Positions 11,501-24,700 of a stretch of 64,000 nt of DNA are shown here, piece by piece. Source of the DNA: Echinarachnius parma (Eukaryota; Echinodermata; Echinoidea; Clypeasteroida; Echinarachniidae); contig JBAMJV010001335.1 in NCBI GenBank assembly GCA_037951105.1, positions 103,924 to 167,923 of the forward strand, written 5' to 3'. The notes beneath the pieces were generated by a model. It searched no databases. It worked only from the letters and a program-made list of their open reading frames with translations, and was not told where the DNA came from. Made by a program: the position numbers and the translations under genes. Positions within the stretch are counted from its first letter, which is position 1. Each line of letters begins with the position of its first letter.

Positions 11501-14500
11501 TAGCTGTAGGGCCTGGAGGCAGGAATAGCAAGCTGGCTTAGGACTGGATTAATTAGTCACCTTTAGTCTGGCCTGATATATAATCCTATCTGACACTAAT
11601 ATATACCTTGAGGGGGACACTTAAAGACCCATTCCCCATTTTGCACAAGAGCAATACATTTGATGTCCCATTAACCATTTTCAGAATGTACAAATGTTGA
11701 TGTATATTTTAAACATTTTCCATAAATGTAATCCATAATAATATTAATTTCTAATCTTACTGAAATAAATGAAACCAAGAGGTCTTTGAAACATTCACAT
11801 GATGGGGCAATAATTGCACTGAGATTGTAAACGATCCTTTCTTTAATGAGTTTATTTTTCTTTATATCGTACCACCAGAGAGGGGAAACGTATTACCCCA
11901 GGGTGCAAATATAAACCCCTCTTGGATTTGCAACTGCATGGGCCCATGCACTCACTCCCACAACAACATGCACGATCTTTATCAAATCAGTAACATCCCT
12001 TGAGATACCATATTGCTATTCTTACAAATATTACTCATGAAAGTACATGAATATGTACATGAATATTCTACATGAATATTGAAGAAAAAAGTGTATATGG
12101 GGCTTGAAACAACTCCAGCTGCTTGCTCGTTGCAAAAACTGACACTCGTTAGGCAGGGCTCCACACTTACCTTTTTTGTCAGTGGCCCGGTCGGGCCAGT
12201 GAAATGATTTATTCCCCTTTTCTGGTGGCCCGAAAGAAAAATTTACTGGCCAAAAAATTGTATTTCATGAGTAAACTTTTTATTATTCCAAATATCACTC
12301 TTTCCTGATCAAACCTATGATTATAGATGAAGCATGACATGGAAGAAAACAAGATTTTTCTAATTTTGTCAATGTTGGGTTGAAAATCTGCTTGCCCGAT
12401 CGGGCAACCAAAATATGACTTTTATACATTTTTGCTGGCCCGAAGTGCATTTTCACTGGCCCCAGGCCAGCGGCCAGTGCGAGTGTCGAGCCCTGAGTTA
12501 GGGGTGTATACCCACAGGGAAACTTCCAATCATAAAGTCCCTTGAGATATCATTACTATTCCTTTAGAAACATATTATTTTATGAACATACCTTCCTTAT
12601 TATTGAGGTGAAAGGTGTGAGTGGGGCTTTAAACAACTCTGCTTGCTCATTGCATCAAAAACTGACACTTGTGAGGGTCTACTCCCACAGGGAAACTTCC
12701 AATCTTTCAGAGATCATCAAAGTCCCTTGAGGTATCATATCATTACTATTCCTTTAGAAACATATCATTCATGAAAGTACCTTCCTTATTATTGAGGTGA
12801 AAGGGGTGAGTGGGGCTTTAACAATCTGCTTGCTTGTTGTATCAAAAACTGACACTTGTGAGGGTCTACTCCCACAGGGAAACTTTCAATCTTTCAGAGA
12901 TCTTCCCTTGTATTGACTAGTGATATCATACAAGCATATTACTCAATAAAGTATGCTCTATAATCATTGAGGCTAAAAATGTGAGTGATGATTTAACAGT
13001 CTGGTTGCTCGTTGCGAAGTCAAGGGATGTACTCCAACTGCGACACTCTCAATCTTTCAGGAATCATTAAAGTCCCTTGAGTTGACTTTTGATATTATTA
13101 CTATTCTAAAGCACTCAAGAAAGTATGCTCTATAATCATTGAGGCGAAAAGCGTGAGTGGGAACTTCAACATTCTGCAAAAACTGACACTTGTCGAGGGA
13201 CACTTTCAATCTTTCAGAGATCATTGAAGTCCCTTGAGGTATCATATAGCGTTTGGTGACAGAAGAGCGATCCTATCAGGAAATTCAATTACTACTCGCA
13301 TTTGATCTGTATGTCTGATCTCAGATCATGGATCATGGAGTCGCTTTATATCATTATATATCATTGTAAAGCACTTAGAGATGATTATCAATCATATTAG
13401 GCGTTATATAAATCGAATATCAATATTATTATGTTCATACATAAATTATCAGCAGTGGCTATCTTTATAGAAATTAAAATGCAAGTTCTCATTTATCAAA
13501 ATTTTCATAATTATTAGCTATCAAGGGCAAAGCATCGCACATTGATCACATAGTGGGTGTGTCAAGAGTATCTATTAATAATAGGTTTGATTTATATAGG
13601 GCCGAATATGATACAATATCATCTCTTAGTGCTTTACACTATTATAACTCCGGTCGTAGGATACAATGCAAGCCAGCACACATTGTGTGCACCATCTCCA
13701 CTCCCTGGGGAACATTCCTTCCAAGCGGCTCATGGGCATTGAGATGATCCTTCACATAAAGGCTTTCACCATCTACCGGGTCCCCATTTATACACCTGGG
13801 TAGAGAGCAGTAATTGTGGATAAATTGTCTTGCTGAAGGACAAACACAATTGGAAAGCGCGCACTCTGCCAATCTTGCCACACCACATCCACTCTTATGC
13901 TCTCTGTTCCCTTTTGGACTTACATTTGTTGCCTGAAATACGAATTGGGTGGCCCTTAAAGGTCCAGGGTCCTGTTGTAGAAAAACTTACAATTGATTGT
14001 AAGGTTGCAATTAAATTTAAGTCAGATCATTTGACTAAATGCGCAAATCTGATTGGTTCATATGGGCATATTTTCTGATTTGCAATTAATTGCAAATTTA
14101 CAATCGATTGCAACCCTTTCTGCAACGGGACCCAGGAGTCCAAATGCTTAATTATTTCAGTTTTATTTGTTAGAAACAGTTCAAATTAATCAAAAAGATC
14201 CCACGTAGACTTGAAATAATAATAATAGTAATAATAATAATAATAATAATAATAGACATTTGTACAGCGCATATTGCAAAAAAAACCTCTAAGCGCTTAC
14301 AAATATTGACATAAAATTAACTAAATTATAGGGTATATAGACAGTGGACACACAAGATATTAACCATCACAAAAGGCTAACTTTAACAAATTATGAGTTT
14401 TCAACCTGGACCTAAAAGTATCAACATTATGAGAAGTGCAAATATTGAGGGGAAAATTGTTCCATGGGGAAGAAGTAGCACAAGAAAAGGATCTTTCACC

Positions 14501-15694
14501 ATATATTTTGAGCTAATTCTAAAAATACTAATTGGGTGCCCCTGTCAGGGAGTACAATTGGCTCAGATATTGCTCTTTTAGTTGTTAGAATATGTTGCAA
14601 TGAGCCCCTAAACAGTTTAAGTTAATCAAAGAGACCTCTGAAAGGTTGAGCTATCACAAAAGTGACAAAAACCCTCTAGGGTCGAAGCACACATTTGGTG
14701 TGCTCAGGAGAGCAAACCAGTGCTAATATAAGTGACTGATCTTCTCAATCCCTATAAGCTGCTTGGAAGGAATGCTCCCCAGGGAGTGGAGAAGGTACAC
14801 ATAATGTGTACAGACTGGCATTGTATCCTATGACCAGGATAATAATCGTGTTAAAAGGTTGAAGATGATAAGTCTGTTTCATATTTGGTATTACATTTAT
14901 CAAACCTTGTTAAAATTATTCATTCCTTTATAGATTGTACACCCAGGCACATCAGAAATAATTTAGACCCCCCCCCCCCCCCCCCCCCCGAGTTGGGTGT
15001 ATGCCACTTTGAGGCCTCTGCTTATTGCTAACTGAGCAGACTAGCTTGGTACTTTACCTGTATGGTTCCATTTGGTGCCAGTCCAAGAACTTGTTCGTTT
15101 CCCTGGTTGGTACCGAATACAGGGTTTGCGTAGAAGCCACCATAGGCGCTAGGAATCTGGGCTGATTGGCCGCTGGGGGATTTAGCCTTCGAGTAAAACC
15201 TGGGAAAGAGAAAACGGAAACGAAATGAAAAAGCAAGAGTTAGCCCATTGCGTCAATACTGATAAGGCACAAAAATGACAAAGAAAAAAACAAAAGGTTT
15301 GCAACAACTCCACCATAATTGTGCTAGGAATCTGGGCTGATTGGTCGCAGGGGGATTTAGCCTTCAGGTAAAACCTGTCAAAAAAAAATAAATGGAAACA
15401 AAATGAAAATGTAAGAGTTAGCCTGTTATGTCAAAACTGAAAAGTTACACAAATCAAGGTGTAAAAAGGCTTGCATCAAAGTCAGCACAATGCAGTCAGA
15501 ACCAGAATCTAGAGTACTGAAGTAGTGATGTCCCATTAGTTTGTTATAAATATTATGAATGTAATGAATCTAAAAAAATAAAATGAAATTTTATACAAAC
15601 TAAGGTATTTCAATCATTCAATTTCTATAATGGTCCATTTTTTCTGTCAACTCTTTAATTTACAAATGAGTTATGATATATTTATCCACATTGT

Positions 15695-15740
<46 letters not shown>

Positions 15741-18700
15741 ACCAATATTTTTGAGTCTGAAGGGTTTCTCAAAACTGTTTTTAGCTTTAATTCCATGATG
15801 GGATCTTGAGTCCGGATCTGACAACTGCTTCTATGAGGTCCCTCCCGGCCCCTAGTAGACTGATCATGTGGGCTTGACAGTATACTGGCTCCTAAACACG
15901 TGTCTTATAGTACAGCGGAACTAAAGGAGGCCATCCTAGCATTTTATTTCCCCCAAAAAATTATACACCTAATAAATGTCCCTTGACAATTCCTCCAATA
16001 TCTTAGCATTATTTGTAACCCTTAAAACTGTTGATTTTGCTGTAACCTGCTTTCTCTTTAAACCTCAACCAATTATACAGTATTATTGGGAACCAGTCCT
16101 GAATGGGTTCAAATATCAATTTCTTTTTCACACATATTCTTCACCTCAATTTGTAGAACTTCAAACATGACTCAAATATATATATATATGGCACTACTAA
16201 CAGTCATAAAAAAGTCTGAATGGGTATAATAGTTGTTCATAATATGGAAGAATGTGTATAGAAATAATCTTGAATGGACTTTGAAAGAATTCCTATAACA
16301 TCCTGTTACACAGAAAGAAACTCCATCAAGACGAGAGAACAACAGTTTCCAGAAGCCTGACAAATATTAAACAGACTGAAATGGATGAAGATGCATATTT
16401 TGCAGACCTGGGCCCCGTTTCATAAATCTTTCGCAATTGTTGTAAGTGTCCAATTATTGTAACTAGAAATTGCGCGCTCGGGGGGTCGCGCAGCCGAGCA
16501 CATGTATCCCCCGAACCAATTGCATTGCACTTTTGTGGGTTGTAATATTGTGAACTGAACAAGTTTGGTGGTGTACGTTGTTCTACTAGGCTGGCAGTAG
16601 CCTTTGGGCAAGGCCTCGCGCGCTGTTTGTCCTCCGAGCAGGGTCTGATTAATAGACAAGGCGATGTGCGCTTACAGCAGTGATCGCTGGACTGAGCCGC
16701 GTCAGCGGCGAGGCCTTGCGGAGCTCATTAATATTGGCATATGTAACAGGCTCTTACATTATCTCGCACAGACACAGTCTCTCCCGGTCTCTCCCGCACC
16801 GGTCCCGTCTTATTTATTTCAAGAAAACAACGCTGGCGTTCGTACGTGTACAGCGCATATACGTACGCATGCATGCAATTCGCAATTCAAGCGATCCAGT
16901 TCTAAAAAAAAATGGTTAAAATGCAGTGCATTTGTGGCCCCAAATCCTCTTAAATAAACCAGATTCCTAAATCAATTACTTTTTTGCATTTCTAAAATGA
17001 TTTCTACGGAAAAATGATATCAAACTGTTCAGATTTACCTCGATTACAAACGCACTGCATTTTAACAATTTTTGTTAGAACTGGATCGCCAGCGCGGTAG
17101 GCGATCCGGCGAGTTACCTTCTCACATACACAGAGCTGATTGTGTGATTGTATGAGTTATGTGTACATGTACGCTATACGATCTCAGAACCGATTCTTCT
17201 CGGAACCGAGACATGGGTATGGAATCAGAATCGACTCCAAGCTGGGGCAGAACCGCCCAAGCCTACTTCATACCAAATAAGAAAATAATCGGACAAGAAT
17301 TCGGACCTGTAGAGCGGTCACAAGGTAATCTTAACTATTTCTTTATATCATGGTTACCATGGCAACCATGAATCCGCCCCACACCAAAATCAATAGGCTT
17401 CATCCTCTTTCCTTAATACACCTTCATACCAAATAAGAAAATGATCGGACAAGAACTCGGACCTGTAGAGCGTTCACATGGTAATCTTAACTATTTCTTT
17501 ATATCATGGTTATCATGGTTACCATGGCAACCAGGACTCTGCCCCACACCAAAATCAATAGGCTTCATCCTCTTTCCTTAATACACCTTCATACCAAATT
17601 AGAAAATGATCAGACAAGAACTCGGATCTATAGAGCGTTCACAAGGTAATCTTAACTATTTCTTTATATCATTGTTACCATGGCAACCAGGACTCCGCCC
17701 CACACCAAAATCAAAAAGCTTCATCCTCTTTCCTTAATACACCTTCATACCAAATTAGAAAATGATCGGACAAGAACTCGGACCTGTAGAGCGTTCACAA
17801 GGTAATCTTAACTATTTCTTTATATCATGGTTACCATGGCAACCAGGACTCCGCCCCACACCAAAATCAATAGGCTTCATCCTCTTTCCTTAAGACACCT
17901 TCATACCAAATTAGAAAATGATGGACAAGAACTCGGACCTGTAGAGCGTTCACAAGGTAATCTTAACTATTTCTTTATATCATGGTTACCATGGCAACCA
18001 GGACTCCGCCCCACACCAAAATCTAAAGGCTTCATCCTCTTTCCTTAAGACACCTTCATACCAAATTAGAAAATGATCAGACAAGAACTCGGACCTGTAG
18101 AGCGTTCACAAGGTAATATTAACTATTTATTTATATCATGGTTACCATGGCAACCAGGACCGCGCCCCACACCAAAATCAATAGGCTTCATCCTCTTTCC
18201 TTAATACACCTTCATACCAAATTAGAAAATGATCGGACAAGAACTCGGACCTGTAGAGCGTTCACAAGGTAATCTTAACTATTTCTTTATATCATGGTTA
18301 CCATGGCAACCAGGGCTCCGCCCCACACCAAAATCAATAGGCTTCATCCTCTTTCCTTAATACACCTTCATACCAAATTAGAAAATGATCGGACAAGAAC
18401 TCGGACCTGTAGAGCGTTCACAAGGTAATCTTAACTATTTCTTTATATCATGGTTACCATGGCAACCAGGACTCCGCCCCACACCAAAATCAATAGGCTT
18501 CATCCTCTTTCCTTAATACACCTTCATACCAAATTAGAAAATGATCGGACAAGAACTCGGACCTGTAGAGCGTTCACAAGGTAATCTTAACTATTTCTTT
18601 ATATCATGGTTACCATGGCAACCAGGACTCCGCCCCACACCAAAATCAATAGGCTTCATCCTCTTTCCTTAATACACCTTCATACCAAATTAGAAAATGA

Positions 18701-21700
18701 ACGGACAAGAACTCGGACCTGTAGAGCGTTCACAAGAAAATCTCTGCGGCGGACGCGGCGGACGCGGCGGCGGCGGCGGCGCGACGAGGCCAAATCCATA
18801 GTATCCCCCGAAGTGGTTCGGGGGATACAACTAGTAGATCACTACAGCCAATCAGCATAGAGCTTTGCAGCTGTTGCCATGGTAATTACAATAATTGGAC
18901 ACTTACAACAATTGCAAAAGTTTTATGAAACGAGGCCCTGTGCAATATATTCTGCACCTTTCTTCCCTTGCAGGCTATAGTGACATCATGACGAGCTGAC
19001 GAGAGAAAAACAGTTTTGTCAGAAGCCTGACAAATTAAATTTGATTGAAGTTGACGTCTCGTACTTTGCAGGTGCGCTATACTCTGCACCTTGTAGTTAG
19101 GGGTCTTCCCTTGCACTCTTAAGTGACTGTATTCTTATGAATCATCAGGGGGGTGTTTCACAAAGATCCCCAGTTAAACTTAAAGTGATCCAGGTAAAGT
19201 GTCAGATATTGCACAAAATGACATTTGAGACTTCAATCCTATATCAATATCATTGTAAAATACAATTGAAAGATTTGTGAAAGTTTGAAGGAAAACGAAC
19301 ACTGTTTACCTAGTGAAAAAAACGAATATTGAGTTCATATATCACCGAATACTGATGGCTTGTCGTAGAATTGCAACAGTTATAACTGGCAGCCTATGAC
19401 GATATATCCGCACCCGTGTATGTTTACATATGCGGTATACGAAATTCCTGGAATTCGCGCACGTGTTGGATCAAAGTTCTCTAGGTTGGGAATGTTTCCC
19501 ACGCTCGGACGTAATCAGCTGAAACAAGTTTACTTTTTTTGAAAAGCGTTGATCAACGCTTTTCAAATAATGATAATTATCTTCATACTAAAGGGACATT
19601 TGAAAAAATCTAACCCTATTTTATTCTTCTCTTACCATAAGCTAAACAACACGGCAGAAGAGAAACGACGAAGCTCCAATTATTTTTCGTGGAGTTAGAC
19701 ACTTTACCTGGATCACTTTAACACAAAGTTGGACTCATAAATTATGGAAAGCCATTTGTAGCTTTGGAATGAAATATAATCAAGAGCCTAAATGCGAATA
19801 TTTGCAACTTTCCACAAAACTTCACATCAATAACTTGAAGTCTCTTTGATAAAAGAAAATGTTAATGATTTTTATCAAAATTGGAGGCCTGTTTAAAGAA
19901 CTTGTTTAACAATTTGACAAAGAAACAAATGGCTTTCCATAATTTTAAAGTCTAACTTAGCGGTCCTTGTTATCTTTGTGAAACACACCCCAGACATGAG
20001 ATCAGGTTGTTGCCTTATTCATACATTTTTGTTGCCAGGAACAACAGCTGATGCAGATCTCATTCTAAATCTGATTTTCTTGTGGTCTGGGCAGGAAGTG
20101 ATATCATATTAAATCAGCAGTTTTACAAACTTACATTGTACTTATTATGCTGGTTTGCAACATATTACCATAGATTACAAGCACACTAAACAGTTGCACT
20201 TGTTAAAAGAACTGAACATACCCCAAATTCAACAAATTGGTAGCTATAAAGTTTATAGCTACCAAGTTGTTGAATTTGGGGTATGTACAGTTGTATAACA
20301 AACTATCAGGAAAAACATCAGAAGCACAAGTTATTTTTTTTTTAGATATAGATCTATGTAATATACACAAGATAATATTTGAACTACAGAAGAGATATAG
20401 TTTTGCCAAATAGCAAAAAAAAAAATTTTCATATCCTTTCATTCACCCACCCATCCCTCGACCATGGTTCTGATCTGAATGTACTTATGCTTCAAATATG
20501 TACGTCTTGGTAAACCTGTTCCCTACGAGATTCAGAAATCCCCATGCATATACTTTGTACATAGCACACTCGGTTCCCGTAGTCAAGGGGTTAAGTTAGT
20601 TGTTTGTTGGATCAGATTCAGACCCTGTAGTGTGTCGTGGGCTTAATACTATACCCACTGAATCAGGATTGGTTCCTAGATTGGATGATTCAAAGGGAAA
20701 GTGATCCTATCTCATCCGAATCATTCCTAGATCAGCTGGGTCAGGGGCAGTTGGGAGTAAGTCTGGCATATCAGGGGAAGGGGAACTCTAGTGATATCAT
20801 TTGCCTGGGACATACATTGGAATATCCAAATCATTCCTAGATCAGCTGGGTCAGGGGCAGTTGGGAGTACGTCTGGCATATCAGGGGAAGGGGAACTCTA
20901 GTGATATCATTTGCCTGGGACATACATTGGAATATCCAAATCATTCCTAGATCAGCTGGGTCAGGGGCAGTTGGGAGTCAATCTGACATATCAGGGGAAG
21001 GGGAACTCTAGTGATATCATTTGCCTGGGACATACATTGGAATATCCAAATCATTCCTGGATCAGCTGGGTCAGGGGCAGTTGGGAGTACGTCTGGCATA
21101 TCAGGGGAAGGGGAACTCTAGTGATATCATTTGCCTGGGACATACATTGGAATATCCAAATCATTCCTGGATCAGCTGGGTCAGGGGCAGTTGGGAGTAC
21201 GTCTGGCATATCGGGGGGAACGGGAACTACCCCAGTTATAATCTTCAGACTGGGATCTACAGTTGAATATTCCATTTGAAATTATAATTTAGAGGCAATA
21301 ATTTCAGTTTGTATTTACTGTATTTCTTAATGCTGGAGGGCTGTCTCATATAGCAGGTCAACTTGTAAATAACCTAAATGGAACTGAATTAACCTGCTGA
21401 ATTTTTAAAAAGTTAACAAAAACAAACAAACATACAAGCAAGCAAAAAACAAACAAACAAATTGGGAAATGAATTGTAGAGATATCCATTGCCTGGGACC
21501 TACATTGGAATATTCAAATTGAATAATCTATTAAAAAGGCTTTACTTTCGCTTTTTAATCTGTATTCTTAAAAGTTGTATTTATTGGCTTACTTGTAGTC
21601 TTGTAAGGTGGACTTAATTGGAACTACCCTATTTTTATTCATGTTGATTCAATGAGTTAATAAACAAACAAACACACAAATACACAAACAAACAAACAAA

Positions 21701-24700
21701 CAATCAATCCGTCAGTCATTCAAGTTTGCTTGTTCATTTCATCAGATTCGGTATTGATGAGCATTTTTTCAAACCATTCAAGACTGATCAGACAACTGGC
21801 CTAGGTCTATGTAGAAGTGAGTAACACACAAAAACTCAAATTGTCTTTGAGTGGTTGTAGTTAAAGGGACTTAGTAACTTTGTCCAAATCCTCAAATAAA
21901 ATTTCAAATTCTAGCGGTTCCCTTATACCTTGTTGTATTCGTATTAACAATACAATCATGGGACAGGTTTCGGTTTTTCAAATTTCCCTTTCGTTACAAA
22001 GATATGTATGATTGAAGTATTCAGATAAGAAAAACTCCGGGCGAGTTTTTCTTCCGTGTACAAAGTAAGTGCAGTGAGTTACTGAATATCACTTTGCATT
22101 TTCGCTCATTACTTGGCCATACAATGTCCATTTGACTTGAAATTTTCACACAATACCCTGTGGACATATGAGATAACAACAATATACATTGCACCAACCA
22201 TTCATCACTTTTTGCACATGTCAACAAAGTTACTAGATCCCTTTAAGTATCAGTTTGGTCTACAAGAGAGTAGTGAAACAAAATACACGGGGGCTTGGGG
22301 CAAATCCGCCCCTGAAAAGCCCCCCAAAAGTCATAAAAGAGCCCAAGTAAATTTGCACTGGGTTATATCCAAAACAAATTTGAGTGTGTTATTTTTATGC
22401 AGGCAAACTTGAAAAGTATCCCCAAAAAAAAAAAAAAAAAATTTTCCCCCTGCAAGAGAGGGGCAGAATTATTATGGGTACCCCCCCCCCCCCCCTCACA
22501 CACCCTACTACACCACTGACATATGAGATTAATTTCCTATGTCGAATGAACACATCAACACATATATTCTGACATTTAAATGACTGACAAGTCCCCAAAA
22601 GAATTCATTTGTTTCATAGACTTTACATAAACAAGCCTCTTCAAATATTGCTTTAGAGGAGAGTTTTTGGTCAAAAATGTGAGGGTGGTAAGGGTGATCG
22701 TTTCCTCCAAAGTTCCTATTCTAGGATATGAAACACATCCTGGGTAGACATAACACAGTCTTGGTTCCTCAGGCCTCTTGTGCATCATGATTGATAAATG
22801 TGACCAGCTAAAGCAAAACCCTGCACTTGCCGGTAAAAATAAAAATGTAGATTTTCATAACATCAGAAAGGCCTCATCACAAGCTTTTATTTGATGCTTT
22901 GTTCTAACAAAATGGTCAATAATTGGCGAAGATATGATCATTTAAATTTTACAATCATAAGTCTTTTACACACACTAAGTGAACTTAGAAAATGCCCATT
23001 TCTTCAAAACATGAATTACCGACAAGTGCCGGTTTGCTATATTGTGGGTCACATATGGTTAACCCTCCTTGTACCAACATATCCTAATTTAACCCATTCA
23101 AATCTATTGAATTTTTGTATTATAACATACAGTGTTCTCCTTGAATTCTATAGAATTGATACAAGTACTTGGGATATAACGATCATCTAGACAATGGAAT
23201 AATGTTTAGAACTGATTAGAAACTATTCAATGAGTGAAAATGAGTTAAGAAAAATGGGCTGCGCTGAATATCGAACTCAAGACCCCCCCCCCCCCCCCCC
23301 CCCCCCCCTCCCTCTTTCAAATCCGATTTTGCTTCTTCTCATTTATTTAATTTATTTCTGGTCATTTTCCTTTATATTTTGAATTTAGAAACTGCTTTAA
23401 ACTCAGATTAATCCCATCAGTATTAAACAGGTTACTACAAGGGGTATCAAATCTGACATTAACAAAAAAGGATTAAATATGGCATTCATTACAAAGCTTG
23501 GATATCATTCATCCCAGAGAACGTGGAAACATTCCAGGAAAACATTGTGGGAGGGTGCCTAAATCTGCCAATATATATTTTTAAGTTTTCAACACAAACT
23601 TTTGACGGAGGAGGTCAATTTCCATCTGTTTTTACAATGCGTATTAGAAATGAACAATATTTTCATGATGATTCTATCAAGTGTAGACAATCGGATGTGA
23701 TTCATCAAGCTCAAAGGAGAAAAATCTGGTGAAATTTAAGTTTTCTGCCAAGAAATGCTTCAACACAAATTGTTCATCAATGTCATTTTAGGCCTTTTAA
23801 AAATAAATAAATCCTACAAAGTAATACAAAACAATCAGTATTTGGTACCAGTGGACATGCATCAATACAAAGTTAGTTAGCAGAAGGGATGCTTTTTCTT
23901 CATTAATGAACATTTCATATTTTTAAAATAAAGTATTATCCACACAGCTAAAAAAAAAATTTGGGGCCATTAACTTGTTATTGGTCATAAAAATGCTACA
24001 ACACATTATTTCAAAATAACAACTTAGAGGACATTTAGATATCCCCAAGAACATCAAAACAAACAGTGATTTTTAGAGATGGATTTTTTGCAAAACAACT
24101 GTTTGTTATTTGTCAGGCTAAAAGAGGAAACATTTGGGAAGGCGAAGCTAGGTGCCAAGAAATGTCTACAATTATATCATCAATGAACTTTTTAGGCATA
24201 TGTTGGAACATGACAAACATTGTTTATTAGAAAATAGAAATGAATGTATTTGCACGGCCTTGACAAATCTTACAACATATCTGATAATCAAGGCAACATT
24301 AATAACACTGGAATTGCTCACATTGTATCCTATTAAAGGGACAGATCCACTTTTACAAAACGTCTGAACAGCTTTCAGTTGACGGATGGGGATCAATGTA
24401 ACACGCCAAAAAAAAATCAGAGCGAACGGCCCTCTAATTTGGATTCTACGAATGAAAAACGAATGCGTCCCTCCATTTAAACTATATATCGGTCAATAAA
24501 GGAGTTCAACTGATTTAGCATAATATTACAACAATATAGTACTAATTCTCGTAAAGGTATTGTGAAGCCGACATTTGTTAACGTATGTCATGGAAAAAGA
24601 TCTCAAAAAGAAAGAATATATAATTACATGTAGTCAGTTTAAGCGAAGTGTGGGTATTTTGCTTGGTAAACGCTCACACATTAGTACTTATGCGCGGCTC

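Larger units (their letters stand above)
16410..18936. mobile_element. 2.5-kb non-autonomous DNA transposon with ~50-bp inverted ends
   Basis: Left end GGGCCCCGTTTCATAAATC... continues through GCAATTGTTGTAAGTGTCCAATTATTGTAA; the right end carries its inverted copy (about 50 bp, few mismatches). Inside are a ~200-bp palindrome (GCGATCCAGTTCTAA...TTAGAACTGGATCGC, 16888-17094), the 156-bp tandem array (17270-18740), a GCG-rich stretch and a hairpin at 18801-18828. No transposase frame is seen. The flanks are related tandem sequence (CAGAAGCCTGACAAAT, TTTGCAGG). Confidence 0.8.

Noticed and set aside
20217..20285. miRNA gene call for the perfect hairpin
   Set aside because: The stem has almost no loop and no bulges, unlike animal pre-miRNAs; recorded as a hairpin only.
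20911..21279. 122-aa ORF on the plus strand
   Set aside because: It simply reads through the 110-bp tandem repeat, shifting frame from unit to unit.
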